A stretch of DNA of 64,000 nt, taken from the NCBI GenBank assembly GCA_037043455.1, contig JAWPHD010000131.1, positions 496,001 to 560,000 on the forward strand, in the 5' to 3' direction. The notes beneath the pieces are model-generated. The model did not search any database. It was given only the letters and a program-made list of their open reading frames with translations, and was not told the origin of the DNA. A program made the translations under genes and the position numbers. Source of the stretch: Cyrtodaria siliqua. Taxonomy: Eukaryota; Mollusca; Bivalvia; Adapedonta; Hiatellidae. The first letter of the stretch is position 1, and each line of letters opens with the position of its first letter. Shown piece by piece: positions 45,393-58,420 of the stretch.

Positions 45393-46380
45393 TTGCACTT
45401 TATTGCTGCAGATTACACTAGGGTGTGCTATCTGGTGTCATGTTTGATGTGCTGCAGATTACACTGGGGTTTGCCATCTGGCTGCATGCCTAATGTGCTG
45501 CAGATTACACCAGGTTTCTATCTGGCTGCATGTCCGATGTGCTGCAGATTACACCAGGTTTCTATCTGGCTGCATGTCCGATGTGCTGCAGATTACACCA
45601 GGTTTCTATCTGGCTGCATGTCTGATGTGCTGCAGATTACACTGGTGTTTGCCATCTGGCTGCATGTCTGATGTGCTGCAGATTACACCAGGTTTCTATC
45701 TGGCTGCATGTCCGATGTGCTGCAGATTACACTGGGGTTTGCCATCTGGCTGCATGTCTTATGTGCTGCAGATTACACCAGGTTTCTATCTGGCTGCTTG
45801 TCTGATGTGCTGCAGATTACACTGGGGTTTGCCATCTGGCTGCATGTCTGCAGATTACACCAGGTTTCTATCTGGCTACATGTCTGATGTGCTGCAGATT
45901 ACACTGGGGTTTGCCATCTGATGTGCTGCAGATTACACCAGGGTTTGGTATCTGGCGGAATGTCTGATGTGCTGCAGATTACACAACGGTTTCTATCTGG
46001 GTGCATGTGTCAACTGTTTTCTTGTGTACTGTGAGCCTGCTTACAGCATAGAAATAGAAAGTATACAATGTTTGGCTTTTCAGCTTTTTTTGGATGTCGC
46101 CAAACACTTTCGCCAAAGTTTGAAATTTAGAGCCATTTTGATTTTTCTTTCTCATTTGGCTCCATTGGCGATGCCCAGAGGAAGCCCTGATGTCTGATGT
46201 GCTGCAGATTACACCAGGGTTTGCTATCTGGCAGAATGTCTGTGCGGCATATTACACCAGGGTTTGCTACCTGGCTGCATGTCTGATGTGCTGCAGATTA
46301 CACCAGGGTTTGCTATCTGGCGGAATGTCTGTGCTGCATATTACACCAGGGTTTGCTATCTGGCGGAATGTCTAATGGGA
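45393..46380. repeat. 44-bp minisatellite
   Basis: The unit is GTGCTGCAGATTACACCAGG + TTTCTATCTGGCTGCATGTC + CGAT. It is interrupted by unique sequence at about 46005-46190. Its plus-strand frame of 142 residues is a repeat artefact. Confidence 0.92.
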
Positions 46381-46449
46381 AGCTTTATCCTTCATCTCAT
46401 CTTCCTCTGAGGTAGCTGTCACAATATGACCATATGAGCAATAAAGAGA

Positions 46450-46732
46450 CATATTCCATTTCCTGAACCATGTATCAGCCCCTGAACCTCCTCCTAACTG
46501 TCTAAACCATATATCAGTCCCTGACCCCGTCCTAACTGTTTCCATATATCAGGCCGATTCCCCTCATACCTGTCTGAACCATATATCAGGCCCTGACCCC
46601 ACTCAGAACTGTCTGAGCCATATATCAGCCCCTGACCCCTCCCCCCCCCCCCTCGTACCTGTCTGAACCATATATCAGCCCCAGACCCACCTCGTACCTA
46701 TCCGAACCATATATCAATCCCTGAACCCCCTC
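46450..46732 (-). repeat. ~40-bp repeat copying the S6-exon 5' splice site
   Basis: About seven units. On the minus strand each holds a form of TGGTTCAGACAGGTACGAGG, which is the last 12 bases of the S6 exon plus its intron start. The copy at 46651-46670 is identical over all 20 bases; the one near 46562 has GTATGAGG. The units continue into the intron as decoy donors. Confidence 0.88.
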
Positions 46733-46736
46733 GTAC

Positions 46737-46853
46737 CTGTCTGAACCACTCCTTCTGTGTCTCTGCGATGAGCTGGTATGTGTTCCCCATCATGGCAATC
46801 AGCATGTTCACCAACAGTAACGTCACCATGATCATGTAGATCAAGAATATGAT
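46737..46853 (-). CDS. TRPV-type channel, S6 exon
   Basis: 39 codons, phase 0 at both ends, with a TGTTACAG acceptor and a GTACGAGG donor. The peptide is a transmembrane helix, [20 protein letters not shown], followed by [30 protein letters not shown] is the S6 signature of invertebrate TRPV channels (Nanchung and OCR groups). All four pore exons upstream end in phase 0 with isoleucine and join here. Confidence 0.93.
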
Positions 46854-47289
46854 CTGTAACAGTCATACACAACAGGCTCAACATTCATAACCAAACATCA
46901 CTGGTCTATGCTTTTAATTTTTTGAATTTATGGATTAAAAAGTAATTTCTATTTATTATTCTCTTTTATGATTTATTTAGTGATTCAAATTTAAAACATT
47001 ACTGTTGGTTATATAAAATCCAATGTCTCGCCTACACTAACTACGAACAAGATATAGAGGAATTTGGATAACCTCCACCCTTCTAACTGGCCGGTTCAAG
47101 GCCAAAAGTGATGCAGCTAATAGTTCCTGATAGACAACTAAATGTCAAACAAGTTAAGAACTCTTAAAATTGAAGGTCACGGTCATTTGTGTAACTGTGC
47201 TGCTATACCCAAAAAAAGGTTATGATCTGTCTGGTTGATCTAGGGCATATAGTGCCTGAGAAACAGGGCCAGTTGCAAAAACTTGACTC

Positions 47290-47460
47290 TAAATTGACAA
47301 AGTTAATGACCCGTGAAGAACCACAGTCAAGGTTAATGACCCTTGAAGATCCAAGGTCAAGGTTAATGACCCATGAAGATCCAAGGTCAATGTTAATGAC
47401 CTGTGAAGATCCAAGGTCAAGTTTGATAACCTCTAAGATTCAAGGTCAAAGTTACTTGTG
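47290..47460. repeat. ~30-bp tandem repeat in intron
   Basis: GTTAATGACC + TGAAGATCCAAGGTCAAG repeats five times. The 114-residue frame over it is an artefact. Confidence 0.8.
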
Positions 47461-47559
47461 GAACTGCTCTAATGTTACTGAGCTTACAACCCAATTAACA
47501 ACTACGATCCAAATTTGGTTGATCAAGCGCTTACTGTTTCCAAGAAATAGAGCTAGATC

Positions 47560-48180
47560 TACATGAGACTGATACATGAAATTGAAAAGTTAATGAATAT
47601 TCAATGTATTTTTCTGAATTGCTCTAAGTACATGAGATGTTCTACCCAAGTACAAGTCAACTATGACAAAGACTTGGTTGATATCGGGCATGTAGTTCTG
47701 GAAACAAACTTAAGGATAAACTGAACAAGTTGACCCATAAAAAGCAAGGTCATTGTAATATGTGGGAATGCCTGGCATCACAGAGCTGTAACTACCACAT
47801 ATACAACTATGATATAGGCTTCATTGATCTAGGACATGTAGTTTCAGGAAACAAAATATGAAAAAGTTGACCTATGAAAAGCAAGGGTTGTGTAGTATGT
47901 GGGAATGCTTTGCATAACAGAGCTGAAACTACCCCATATACAACTATGATAAAGGCCTTGTTGATCGAGGAAATGTAGTTTCAGGAAAGAAACTTAATAT
48001 AAATTGAACAAGTTGACCTATAAAAAGCAAGGGATGTGTAGTATGTGGGAATGCTGTGCATAACAGAGCTGTAAGTGCCCCATATACATCTATGATCCAA
48101 ATCTGGTTCATTTTGTGCATTTAGTTCCTGCCTTAAACTCAAAAACTTAACGTTAAATTGAAAATGTTCATGGACATATA
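47560..48180. repeat. ~130-140 bp degenerate tandem repeat in intron
   Basis: Copies with TGTAGTATGTGGGAATGC, ATAACAGAGCTG and ACCCCATATACAACTATGAT. This style of repeat also fills 57520-58420. Confidence 0.75.
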
Positions 48181-48224
48181 ACATATAGCCACATGAACAT
48201 GATGAAGTTCATTATACAATATTA

Positions 48225-48465
48225 AAGTGGAAAATTCTAAGTCAAACAAAGGGCCATAATTCTGTAAGAAATTAAGCAACCAAAAATGTTTGATGTAAAA
48301 GTTCATAAGGCCATCAGTTGTTATGTGTATATGAAGTTTGAGAACAATCCATTGGAAACTGTTTGAGAAATGTCAGCAATAAAAATGTGTTACGCGATGG
48401 GACAGGACGTGACGCGACAGGACATTACGGACAGTGTAATTCCTAAATAGACCCCACTTCTCTTT
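48225..48465 (+). repeat. dispersed repeat family C, copy 1
   Basis: Matches 55157-55437: GGGCCATAATTCTGTAA, AAGGCCATCAGTTGTTAT, then GGGAC(A)..GACATTAC and CCCCACTTC.CTTTGTGAA. No class assigned. Confidence 0.75.
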
Positions 48466-48469
48466 GTGA

Positions 48470-50690
48470 ACTATGACCAAAGTTTTGTTTTGATCTAGTG
48501 CATGTTGTTCCTGAGCAACGGAGCTAATTGTAAAATCTTAACTTTGGCACCTTCGCATTTATTGTCGCCAGAAGAGCGAACACATGTATCATACCTTCCT
48601 TCAGAAAGGTAGGATGATTAATAAATATAAAAGAGTAATAACAGGACTAGATCTAGTATTTATTTTTTTAAATATCTTGCTGATTTTTAAATCTGGAAGT
48701 AAGCATAACTTTTAACAAATTCATAATGAATCAAACCAAAAAAATATTAAGAATGTAGATCTGTATCAAATTAAGAAGTAAACAAGGCAGAAGTGTTATG
48801 ATCTTGAAATAATAAATACTCATAAGGTTCATCAAACGAAAGTGTAAATTAATTTTCTTATTACACAATCTTATGAAAGATCTTTTTTCAATTATTTTTT
48901 TTTTATGAAAGATCTGTTTTCAAAAAAAAAAATTATAAATAAAAATCATTTGACATTTTACAACCATGATTGCAATACATTTTAATAGTATGTGAGTTGT
49001 TTTGTTATCTTTTACCATTTATATTATAACTAATACTATAAAGTTTTGCCTGCAGATTTTAATTATTAAACCACAAATTTTCTATTTTCTACAAAAATCA
49101 ACATGTTGGGTTTTTAGTTATCAAAATGTTGTGAGTTGGCTCAGGTAGTTTAGAGAGATTAGTTAGTGCTATTTCTGGGTGGGGTTTGGTTTCACTATTC
49201 CTGGGAGGGTATGTTGAACGAAATAATAATACATAGTATAAATCAATATGGTTAGCAATAGTAGTTTTGTGGATGTCTCACTACATAAACAAAAATCAAC
49301 TGTTACTGAGCTTGGTTTGCTTGAATTTTATGAATTGTGAAGGATTAACAAACAAACAATATTCCACGTAAGGGTTATTTCTTGGGTTGGAGTGAATATT
49401 AGACTTTATTTAATCCAAAAGAATTCTTCTTTGCAAGCTATAAACCATCCATGTTCAATTACATCAATAAATCAGCTTTTAACCAAAGAAAAATAATTGT
49501 TGAGGATGTTTTTCTTCATTTTAATAAAATGTTTGAGATCTGGTCACTTTTCTATAATAAAATGTGTCAATTTGACAAAAAAAATAAATTCTATAACAAA
49601 ATGCGTCAATCTGATTTTTTGGTACACTGTAGTGAAAAAAATAATCAATCATTTAAGTCATATAATGCCGTATTTGACTGGTCGATTACGATAGTCCTTC
49701 TATAACATTGATTGCTTTCATTATTAGGCGGACTGAGAAAAACAAACTCATGAACTGCGAGCCATGTGAACTCAGGTTAGGGTGATTATTATGTATGAAG
49801 TTCTATAAATAACTAGGACAACAATTTTTTCTTTGGCTGACTCTTGCATTTACAACAAACTGTTTTCCTGCTCTTGCTGTTACAGTATCTGTTACAATAA
49901 ATAGTTTATTTTACCTAATAATTATTAATGCTAAATCAATCAATAAACAAACAATAGCTCCGCTGGCAGATGCAGATGCCATTCTGTGTTGAGTTAACCA
50001 GAATATGTTAATTGTAGAAAGAAGGATTGAGATATCTATAACAGAGCCAGTCCATTACAAAGGTCAAGGTCAGCCAGTGACCTAATTTTTGTATGTATGT
50101 GAAGTAGGGAGTTTGAAGACTGTGTAATTGTGTCTTAAAAAAGTAAGCAAAAACTGTTGAATGGAGGAAGTTTCTTAAGTAGGTCAAGGTCATTCATGGA
50201 GGCCTGCATTGTTTTGATACTATTAATGTGTTCTTATATAGAAAGTTTGAAGACTATCTAATAGTGCCTGAGGAACTGAGATATTTCAAATATTGTTTCA
50301 GGAATTGAACTTATACAATAACTGTTGACCAATATAAGTTCATGTATTGCTCATCAAAGTGTTTTACATAAAATGTTTGAAGACCAACTAAAAGTGTCCT
50401 AAATGTTTGTTTTTTTGTTGTTAATTGTAATATTCTGTAAAATAATCGCAAATACCTATATAAATAACATTAAATATGGCTTTTTAAAGATACGGTTTCT
50501 TAAAGCTGCATGTTGCATGTGTAAATTAACATTGCCTGGTGTAATACTTATGTTACCAATATGAAACTAATACTTCGCCTCAAAACAACCATATCTCGAC
50601 TTGTTATTTAGCGCCTGATGAGTTTATGTGTGCAAGCTAGTTATTAGGTAATGCCTGTTTAGTGTTAAAATTTCTACAACATACCAATAA
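48470..50690. other. intron of the channel gene, no exon seen
   Basis: Very AT-rich. Short frames lack domains and splice context. Confidence 0.5.
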
Positions 50691-50693
50691 ATA

Positions 50694-50775
50694 CCCGTGG
50701 TCTAGTGGTTTAGCGTACATCCTTCAAAACTTAAAAGTGAAACGCTGTGGTTCAAATCTCGTTCCGGGCAACTGT
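50694..50775 (+). mobile_element. tRNA-like sequence with oligo(T) terminator
   Basis: CCCGTGGTCTAGTGGTTTAG fits box A, GTGGTTCAAATCTCG resembles box B, and CCGGGCA could pair with the 5' CCCG. A run of 13 T follows. The cloverleaf middle is poor, so a tRNA pseudogene or SINE is likelier than a tRNA gene. Confidence 0.5.
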
Positions 50776-51424
50776 TTTTTTTTTTATCACATAATTTTTA
50801 TATTCTGAAGCCGTATATTTATTGATGTTACCTGTAAAATTTTACACATCGATTTCTGCCTTATATACTTTTGCGGTGTTCGTCGATTTAAAACTACTTC
50901 ACACCATGACTCATGACTCATTCATATTCGTGACTTATTACCAGTTAAAATAGGGAACTTAAAGTATTACAACGAGTAGGTCAAATTGGCTTATGCACGG
51001 AAGACTAGTGATATTCTACCTGTGAGGTGAGAGTGTTGTTTCATTACTTTAACGTCTGAACATTGCAAGAAACTGGATCAAACGCAAAAACATAACCGGG
51101 TCTTGCAGACATCACTAAGATGGTGACAATAGTTATTTAGTAGTTAATTCAATGCAAGTAAACCTAACAAGAGTGCCTGACGCAGTGTCAATGAAAGGTG
51201 AAAAAATACCAGAAAATGGAAAGAAATAACACTTTTTTTTCAAAAGGTTTGAAAATATTTTAAAACAAACTGAAAAATTGAAAATGAGTTGCCCTGGAAA
51301 GAATTCCACATACTATATCTATGCATGACAAGCTTTAGTTATTGAGTTACGAATGGCAGAAAGTCTCATAAAACACAAGTTAATTAGTAAGAGGGAACGG
51401 TAGCCTCCAACGTGAACATGTGGA

Positions 51425-53960
51425 ATTTCCAGTTTCCACCCACATCAAGTCCACACTAACACTGTCCTCCCACATCAAGTTCCCACTAACACTGTCCACC
51501 CACATCAAGTCCCCACTAACACTGTCCTCCCACATCAAGTCCCCACTAACACTGTCCTCCCACATCAAGTCCCCACTTACACTGTCCACCCACATCAAGT
51601 CCCCACTTACACTGTCCACCCACATCAAGTCCCCACTAACACTGTCCACCCACATCAAGTCCCCACTAACACTGTCCACCCACATCAAGTCCCCACTAAC
51701 ACTGTCCACCCACATCAAGTCCCCACTAACACTGTCCACCCACATCAAGTCCCCACTAACACTGTCCACCCACATCAAGTCCCCACTAACACTGTCCACC
51801 CACATCAAGTCCCCACTAACACTGTCCACCCACATCAAGTTCCCACTAACACTGTCCACCCACATCAAGTTCCCACTAACACTGTCCACCCACATCAAGT
51901 TCCCACTAACACTGTCCACCCACATCAAGTCCCCACTAACACTGTCCACCCACATCAAGTTCCCACTAACACTGTCCACCCACATCAAGTCCCCACTAAC
52001 ACTGTCCACCCTCATCAAGTTCCCACTTACACTGTCCACCCACATCAGGTCCCCACTAACACTGTCCACCCACATCAAGTCCCCACTAACACTGTCCTCC
52101 CACATAAAGTCCCCACTAACACTGTCCACCCACATCAAGTCCCCACTAACACTGTCCTCCCACTTCAAGTTCCCACTAACACTGTCCACCCACATCAAGT
52201 CACCACTAACACTGTCCACCCACATCAAGTCCCCACTAACACTGTCCACCCACATCAAGTCCCCACTAACACTGTCCACCCACATCAAGTCCCCACTAAC
52301 ACTGTCCACCCACATCAAGTCCCCACTAACACTGTCCACCCACATCAAGTTCCCACTAACACTGTCCACCCACATCAAGTTCCCACTAACACTGTCCACC
52401 CACATCAAGTCCCCACTAACACTGTCCACCCACATCAAGTTCCCACTAACACTGTCCACCCACATCAAGTCCCCACTAACACTGTCCACCCTCATCAAGT
52501 TCCCACTTACACTGTCCACCCACATCAGGTCCCCACTAACACTGTCCACCCACATCAAGTCCCCACTAACACTGTCCTCCCACATCAAGTCCCCACTAAC
52601 ACTGTCCACCCACATCAAGTCCCCACTAACACTGTCCTCCCACTTCAAGTTCCCACTAACACTGTCCACCCACATCAAGTCACCACTAACACTGTCCACC
52701 CACATCAAGTCCCCACTAACACTGTCCTCCCACTTCAAGTTCCCACTAACACTGTCCACCCACATCAAGTCACCACTAACACTGTCCTCCCACATCAAGT
52801 CCCCACTAACACTGTCCTCCCACTTCAAGTTCCCACTAACACTGTCCACCCACATCAAGTCACCACTAACACTGTCCACCCACATCAAGTCCCCACTAAC
52901 ACTGTCCTCCCACTTCAAGTTCCCACTAACACTGTCCACCCACATCAAGTCACCACTAACACTGTCCTCCCACATCAAGTCCCCACTAACACTGTCCACC
53001 CACATCAAGTCCCCACTAACACTGTCCTCCCACTTCAAGTTCCCACTAACATTGTCCACCCACATAAAGTCCACACTAACACTGTCCTCCCACATCAAGT
53101 CCCCACTAACACTGTCCCCCCACATCAAGTCCCCACTAACACTGTCCACCCACATCAAGTCCCCACTAACACTGTCCTCCCACTTCAAGTTCCCACTAAC
53201 ACTGTCCACCCACATCAAGTCACCACTAACACTGTCCACCCACATCAAGTCCCAACTAACACTGTCCTCCCACATCAAGTTCCCACTAACACTGTCCACC
53301 CACATAAAGTCCACACTAACACTGTCCTCCCACATCAAGTCCCCACTAACACTGTCCCCCCACATCAAGTCCCCACTAACACTGTCCACCCACATCAAGT
53401 CCCCACTAACACTGTCAACCCACATCAAGTCCCCACTAACACTGTCCACCCACATAAAGTCCACACTAACACTGTCCACCCACATCAAGTCCCCACTAAC
53501 ACTGTCCCCCCACATCAAGTCACCACTAACACTGTCCACCCACATCAAGTCCCCACTAACACTGTCCCCCCACATCAAGTCCCCACTAACACTGTCCACC
53601 CACATCAAGTCCCCACTAACACTGTCCACCCACATCAAGTCACCACTAACACTGTCCACCCACATCAAGTCCCCACTAACACTGTCCCCCCACATCAAGT
53701 CCCCACTAACACTGTCCACCCACATCAAGTCCACACTAACACTGTCCACCCACATCAAGTCCCCACTAACACTGTCCACCCACATCAAGTCCCCACTAAC
53801 ACTGTCCACCCACATCAAGTCCCCACTAACACTGTCTACCCACATAAAGTCCACACTAACACTGTCCTCCCACATCAAGTCCCCACTAACACTGTCCTCC
53901 CACATCAAGTCCCCACTAACACTGTCCTCCCACATCAAGTCCCCACTAACACTGTCGTCA
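51425..53960. repeat. 30-bp minisatellite, ~84 copies, open in frame on both strands
   Basis: The unit is CACTGTCCACCCACATCAAG + TCCCCACTAA. Copies differ at few positions (CCACC/CCTCC/CCCCC, CCCC/TCCC/CACC), and a block of about 480 bp is duplicated (51841-52155 and 52321-52635). Because 30 is divisible by three and the unit lacks stops in two frames, it gives an 856-residue plus frame and an 898-residue minus frame. It sits in the intron between the last pore exon and the S6 exon. Confidence 0.95.
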
Positions 53961-54400
53961 AGAGTGATTTGTATAAGTTGTGTATGGTAAAATTTCGTAA
54001 TCGATGTAAAACAATTTTTAAAGGTTTTGAACTCAAAGTTTTCAACAATTTTATTTGTTATTATTAACAACAACAAAATTTAATGTGTTTTTTTACTGTG
54101 TAGGACACTGATTCAAACTCATTGTTTAAAAATATATCTCAGATTGATAAGTAGTTTGTATTTGTTTAACTATTTGGGGTAAGTTGTCAACATACACAGG
54201 CAATGCCAAATGCTGATCTGATTAACATTTAATGATACTTTCTGGAATTTTTTTGTTAAAACATGTTATGAGCCATTCCCTTATACTTGTGTATCCATAT
54301 CAATAAAAAACAAAGCCATGCTTAAAATCTCTAAATATACCATGCAAACCCCCTCCTGCTATACTAATAAACCAAACAACAAAATGAATGACAGACTTAC

Positions 54401-54564
54401 AATGACGACATTTGGGTATCTAGAGGTGGGGAAGGTTGCGACAACATCTTCAAAATCCCCGACTGACATTGTGAAAACACCGAGCATGGCCTCGGCTGGG
54501 TGTTTAAACACGCAGGGGTCTACCTCGGAGTCACAAGAACTACCAATGAAAGCTATGAAAAAGG
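54401..54564 (-). CDS. TRPV-type channel, alternative pore exon P1
   Basis: 164 bases, with a strong acceptor (TTTTGTTGCAG) and a consensus donor GTAAGT (54395-54400). It enters in phase 1 (two bases of a split codon) and leaves in phase 0, as do P2-P4. The peptide has FKHPAEAMLGVFTMSVGDFE, the pore helix and filter, with SVGDF where the others have SLGEF. It is six codons longer than the other versions, with an extra cysteine-bearing turret segment (SSCDSEVDPC). It is the version nearest the S6 exon and the most diverged. Confidence 0.88.
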
Positions 54565-54869
54565 CTGCAACAAAACAAAACTGTGACAGCAGTGCTGCTA
54601 AACAAAACAGGAGGATTGATAACAACATCAATAACATAAATGAAGCGCTAAGTTTCATTTGTCAACAAAGCAGAAATTTCTACAAGAATCTAATTAATCT
54701 AAGAGTTGATGTATTACAACCAATGTTAAATTATTAAAATAAATATGGGATATTACATAATTATATTGTATCAAAAAAGACAGTGCACGTTTATTCTGAG
54801 CCTTAAAGCACATGTATTTGTACCAAATATAAACCTGGTAACAAACATCTGCACAGTGAAGGAGATGCA

Positions 54870-55078
54870 AAAAAAACCACTGAACACTTGGTCTAAAATT
54901 TGGTCGAAAAAACACTGAACACTTCGTCTAAAATTTGGTCTAAAAAACACTGAACACTTCGTCTAAAATTTGGTCTAAAAAACACTGAACACTTGGTCTA
55001 AAATTTGGCCTAAAAAACACTGAACACTTCGTCTAAAATTTGGTCTAAAAAACACTGAACACTTGGTCTAAAATGTTC
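54870..55078. repeat. 35-bp tandem repeat
   Basis: AACACTGAACACTTCGTCTA + AAATTTGGTCTAAAA repeats five to six times just upstream of P1. Confidence 0.9.
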
Positions 55079-55156
55079 CACCTGCCATTAGTTTTCTAGA
55101 CAAAGCAGGCAATATGGACTTGATTGCTTACAGAGAGATGTATACTAGATCACTGA

Positions 55157-55437
55157 AGGATTCTAAATCAAACGAAGGGCCATAATTCTGTAATAAATTA
55201 GACAATCATGAATGAATGATGTAGAGGGATATAAGGCCATCAGTTGTTATATATAATTATGAGTATATGAATTTTGGGAACGTCCATTCAAAACTGTTTC
55301 AGTAATGCAAGAAAGAATGTGTTACGCCACGGGACAAAAATGTGTTATGTGGCAGGACGAGATGCAATGGGACATTACAGGCAGCGTGATTCCTATAAAG
55401 CCCCCACTTCGCTTTGTGAAAGCGGGGGTATATATAT
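55157..55437 (+). repeat. dispersed repeat family C, copy 2
   Basis: Matches 48225-48465. It ends in a hairpin (CCCCCACTTC...GAAAGCGGGGG) followed by (TA)n. Confidence 0.75.
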
Positions 55438-55948
55438 ATATATATATAGCAACTGTCAAAACAAATCAGTCAGGCAATTATTGCAATATGGTGCACTTTC
55501 TTTTTTGACCCAGTTTAATAATATATCTATCAATTAATCATAATTTATGTGTAAAATGCTAACATATGGTTATGCAATGCCATGATAAAAAAATTAATCT
55601 AAATTGGAATAAAACCTTAAAAAAAGTAATTGTTTAATCTATAAATATTTTTTATTTGTTTTTAAAACACAACTTCTAAAGATTAAAACTTGAAATGTGC
55701 TTGGCTTAATTAAAACTATATCAAAACGTGTATATGCAATAAATTCAATTCTAATACACCCGCACTATATAGCCTCGTTTAAAATATCTCGTTATATTGA
55801 ACGATATATCACTGTAATTTTTGCAACGTTAGAAGAATAAGCATTGCGCATTGTAACGTATGCAACGTTAGGAGAGTAAGCAAAGCAAATTGCCAATGCG
55901 AAGATTTCAGATGTGTGCGTTATTTTCACATTTTAGGGGTATTAGAAT

Positions 55949-56108
55949 AGAAATAGAACATCGTTTACGATGAATTATCTATAATATATCACGGTTTGTC
56001 ATTCAATTGTAAACAATAAATTTCCGGGTCGTGAAATTATTGTTTACAATTGAATTCCAAACAGTGATATATTAAACGATAATTCACAGTAAACGATGTT
56101 CTATTTCT
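55949..56108. mobile_element. foldback element, ~72-bp arms
   Basis: AGAAATAGAACATCGTTTAC at the left is answered at the right end. The arms meet at AATAAATTTCCGGGTCGTGA, leaving a loop of about ten bases. A nearly complete inverted repeat of this size suggests a small foldback MITE. Confidence 0.85.
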
Positions 56109-56623
56109 TAATTATATACTAAAACATGAATGGTCCATTTCACACGTTAATAAGTTATGAATTAACAGCAAAAAAGCAAAATAAAAACAAATTAGATCTT
56201 TGTGTACCATTGACCTTGGTCAAAGGTTAGTATATCTGACAGTGATATCAATGTATATCTGATTTTGGTCACTATATCTGACCTTGACATATTATCTAGG
56301 ACTTTTTTTTTTATAATTTAATATTTTATTTCACAAGAAAACATTTGTAAGTCATATCATACAATAATGCATAACGATATTATCAAGATACATATATTCT
56401 ATCAAACAGTATTTTATTCATGACATGTTCATAGACTTAACCAACAAAGATTTCCAGTGAAACAGTTTAGTTATGTAGAGAGTAGATGAAGAAAATAGTT
56501 CATAGAAGAAAGAAAGAGAAGTAAGACAGACACATAATACAGATGGAAGAAGTGAAAATGTACGATGAAAGAAGTAGAGTTTCGGTTTGTCTAATTTGGT
56601 GTCTAATAATTATACTTGATCGA

Positions 56624-57328
56624 TCAGTTAATAAAGTTTCGCCATTTTGTCTCATGGGTCTCTAATTTATCGTTCGCAAGTGCTATACATTTTTCAATTT
56701 CGATTCGTCTGTATAGATAAGTCTTGAAACAAATAAATTTAGGAATGGTGTTTGTGCATTTATTTCTAAAAATAAAATACTTTCCACTAATAATCAAGAA
56801 GTTTTTTATAGTGTTATTGATAGAAAAATCTGTTATGCCAAAAGATATAGTGTCAAAGTTCAAATCTATGAATAAGTTTAAGCCGGAAATGTATGTTTTT
56901 AACTCCGACCAAAACGTTTGAGCAATATTACATTCCCAGAACAAATGATTTACAGATTCAATATGCATACTGCAAAAGTCGCAGAGATTGGACTGAACAA
57001 TATTGCATTTGAATAAAAATTTATTTGTCGGGACTATGCGCATTAAATATTTATATTGAAATTCTCGGAGTTTCGTATCTATAGTTGCTTTCATTGGCAG
57101 CATATATATTTTTTTCCAGGTTAATGTAGTATTTGTAAAAGCTTCCCATTTTTTCTCTGATTTAATTTCTATTTTTCTGTCAATATTCATTTGATATTCA
57201 TATAAAAATTTATTGGCCCGTTTAGCCTTTAACAATTTGTTTAGGAGTGTCTCATCTCTTTTTATATTTATATTTTCTAACTTTAATTTTGATTTCCAAT
57301 CTTTTGGTATACTTGATAGTATAGACAT
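56624..57328 (-). pseudogene. LINE ORF2 C-terminal fragment
   Basis: An intact 234-residue frame covers the C-terminal third of a LINE ORF2. It has FQYKYLMRIVPTNKFLFK and the zinc motif LCDFCSMHIESVNHLFWEC (C-x2-C-x8-H-x4-C), then FWSELKTY and the usual basic tail. RT and endonuclease domains are missing, so it is 5'-truncated. It has the same layout as the fragment at 2640-3022. It lies in the intron between P2 and P1. Confidence 0.85.
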
Positions 57329-57519
57329 ATAAAATAAGAAATCGTGTTTAGAGATCTCATATATTTATCAGCTATTATCTATGACTTGGCCACTATATAT
57401 ATTGGCCTTGATTTTACTTTGTTGTGTCGCCTGCATAGGATGGCACTTAGGGATCACTTTGTATATCATCCGTTGTCGTCTGTCATCGTCCGCTGTCTGT
57501 CGTCCGTTCGTCACGTTTT

Positions 57520-58420
57520 AACCTGTAACCGAACCTTGGCCATAACTTGAAAACTATTAGACCTCTGTTCATGAAACTTCACACACATCTTCATCTCAAC
57601 TCAAAGTGTGTCGTTACACATGTCCAATAACTTTGACTTTCATTTTGGCAATGTTATGCCCCTTTTTATAAATCTTTAACATGGTATCTAAACTTGGCCA
57701 TGACTTGAAAAGTATTTGACCTCTATTCATAAAACTTCAAACACATCCTCATCTCACCTCAAAGAATATCGTTACATATGCTCATTAACTCTGACTTTTA
57801 CGTTGCCAGTGTTAAAACTAACCTCCAACCTAACCTAAGGCCAATATAACTTGAAAAGCACTTGACCTATGTTCATAACACTTTATATACATCTTAATCT
57901 TACCTCAAGGAATGTTGTTACACATGTCCAAAAACGATGACTTTCATTTTGACAGAGTTATTCCCCTTTTCATAAAACTTGAACCTGCAACATAACCAAG
58001 CTCATAACTTAGAAAGTATTTGACCTTTGTGCATGAAACTTCACACACTTATTCCTTTTACTCGAAGGAATGTTGTTACCCATGAACAACAACTCTGACT
58101 TTCATTTTGGCTGAGTAATGTCCCTTTCCATAAAACTTTAACCTGCAACCTTACCAAGCTCAAAACTGGCCATAACTTAGAAAGTATTTGACCAGTGTTC
58201 AAGAAACTTTATACATATCTTCATCTAACTCCAATGAATGTCATTACACATGATCAATCACTCTGACTTTCATTCAGCAGAGTTATGGCCCTTTCCATAA
58301 AATTTTAAACTGCAACCAAACCTAACTCATAACTTGGCAAAAAATGTACTTATGGTCATGAAACTTATACAGTTCTTCTTTGTTAATTATCCAATACACA
58401 GTTTTGCCCCTTTTTAATAA
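57520..58420. repeat. ~130-150 bp degenerate tandem repeat in intron
   Basis: About six units with GGCCATAACTTGAAAAGTAT, TTCATGAAACTTCACACA, TACACATGTCC and GACTTTCATTTTGGC. Confidence 0.8.

Noticed and set aside
45393..46375. Plus-strand frames of up to 142 codons
   Set aside because: Products of the 44-bp minisatellite.
51380..54076. Large opposed open frames (898 and 856 codons) as genes
   Set aside because: Both come from a 30-bp repeat without stops, inside an intron, with no non-repeat domain.
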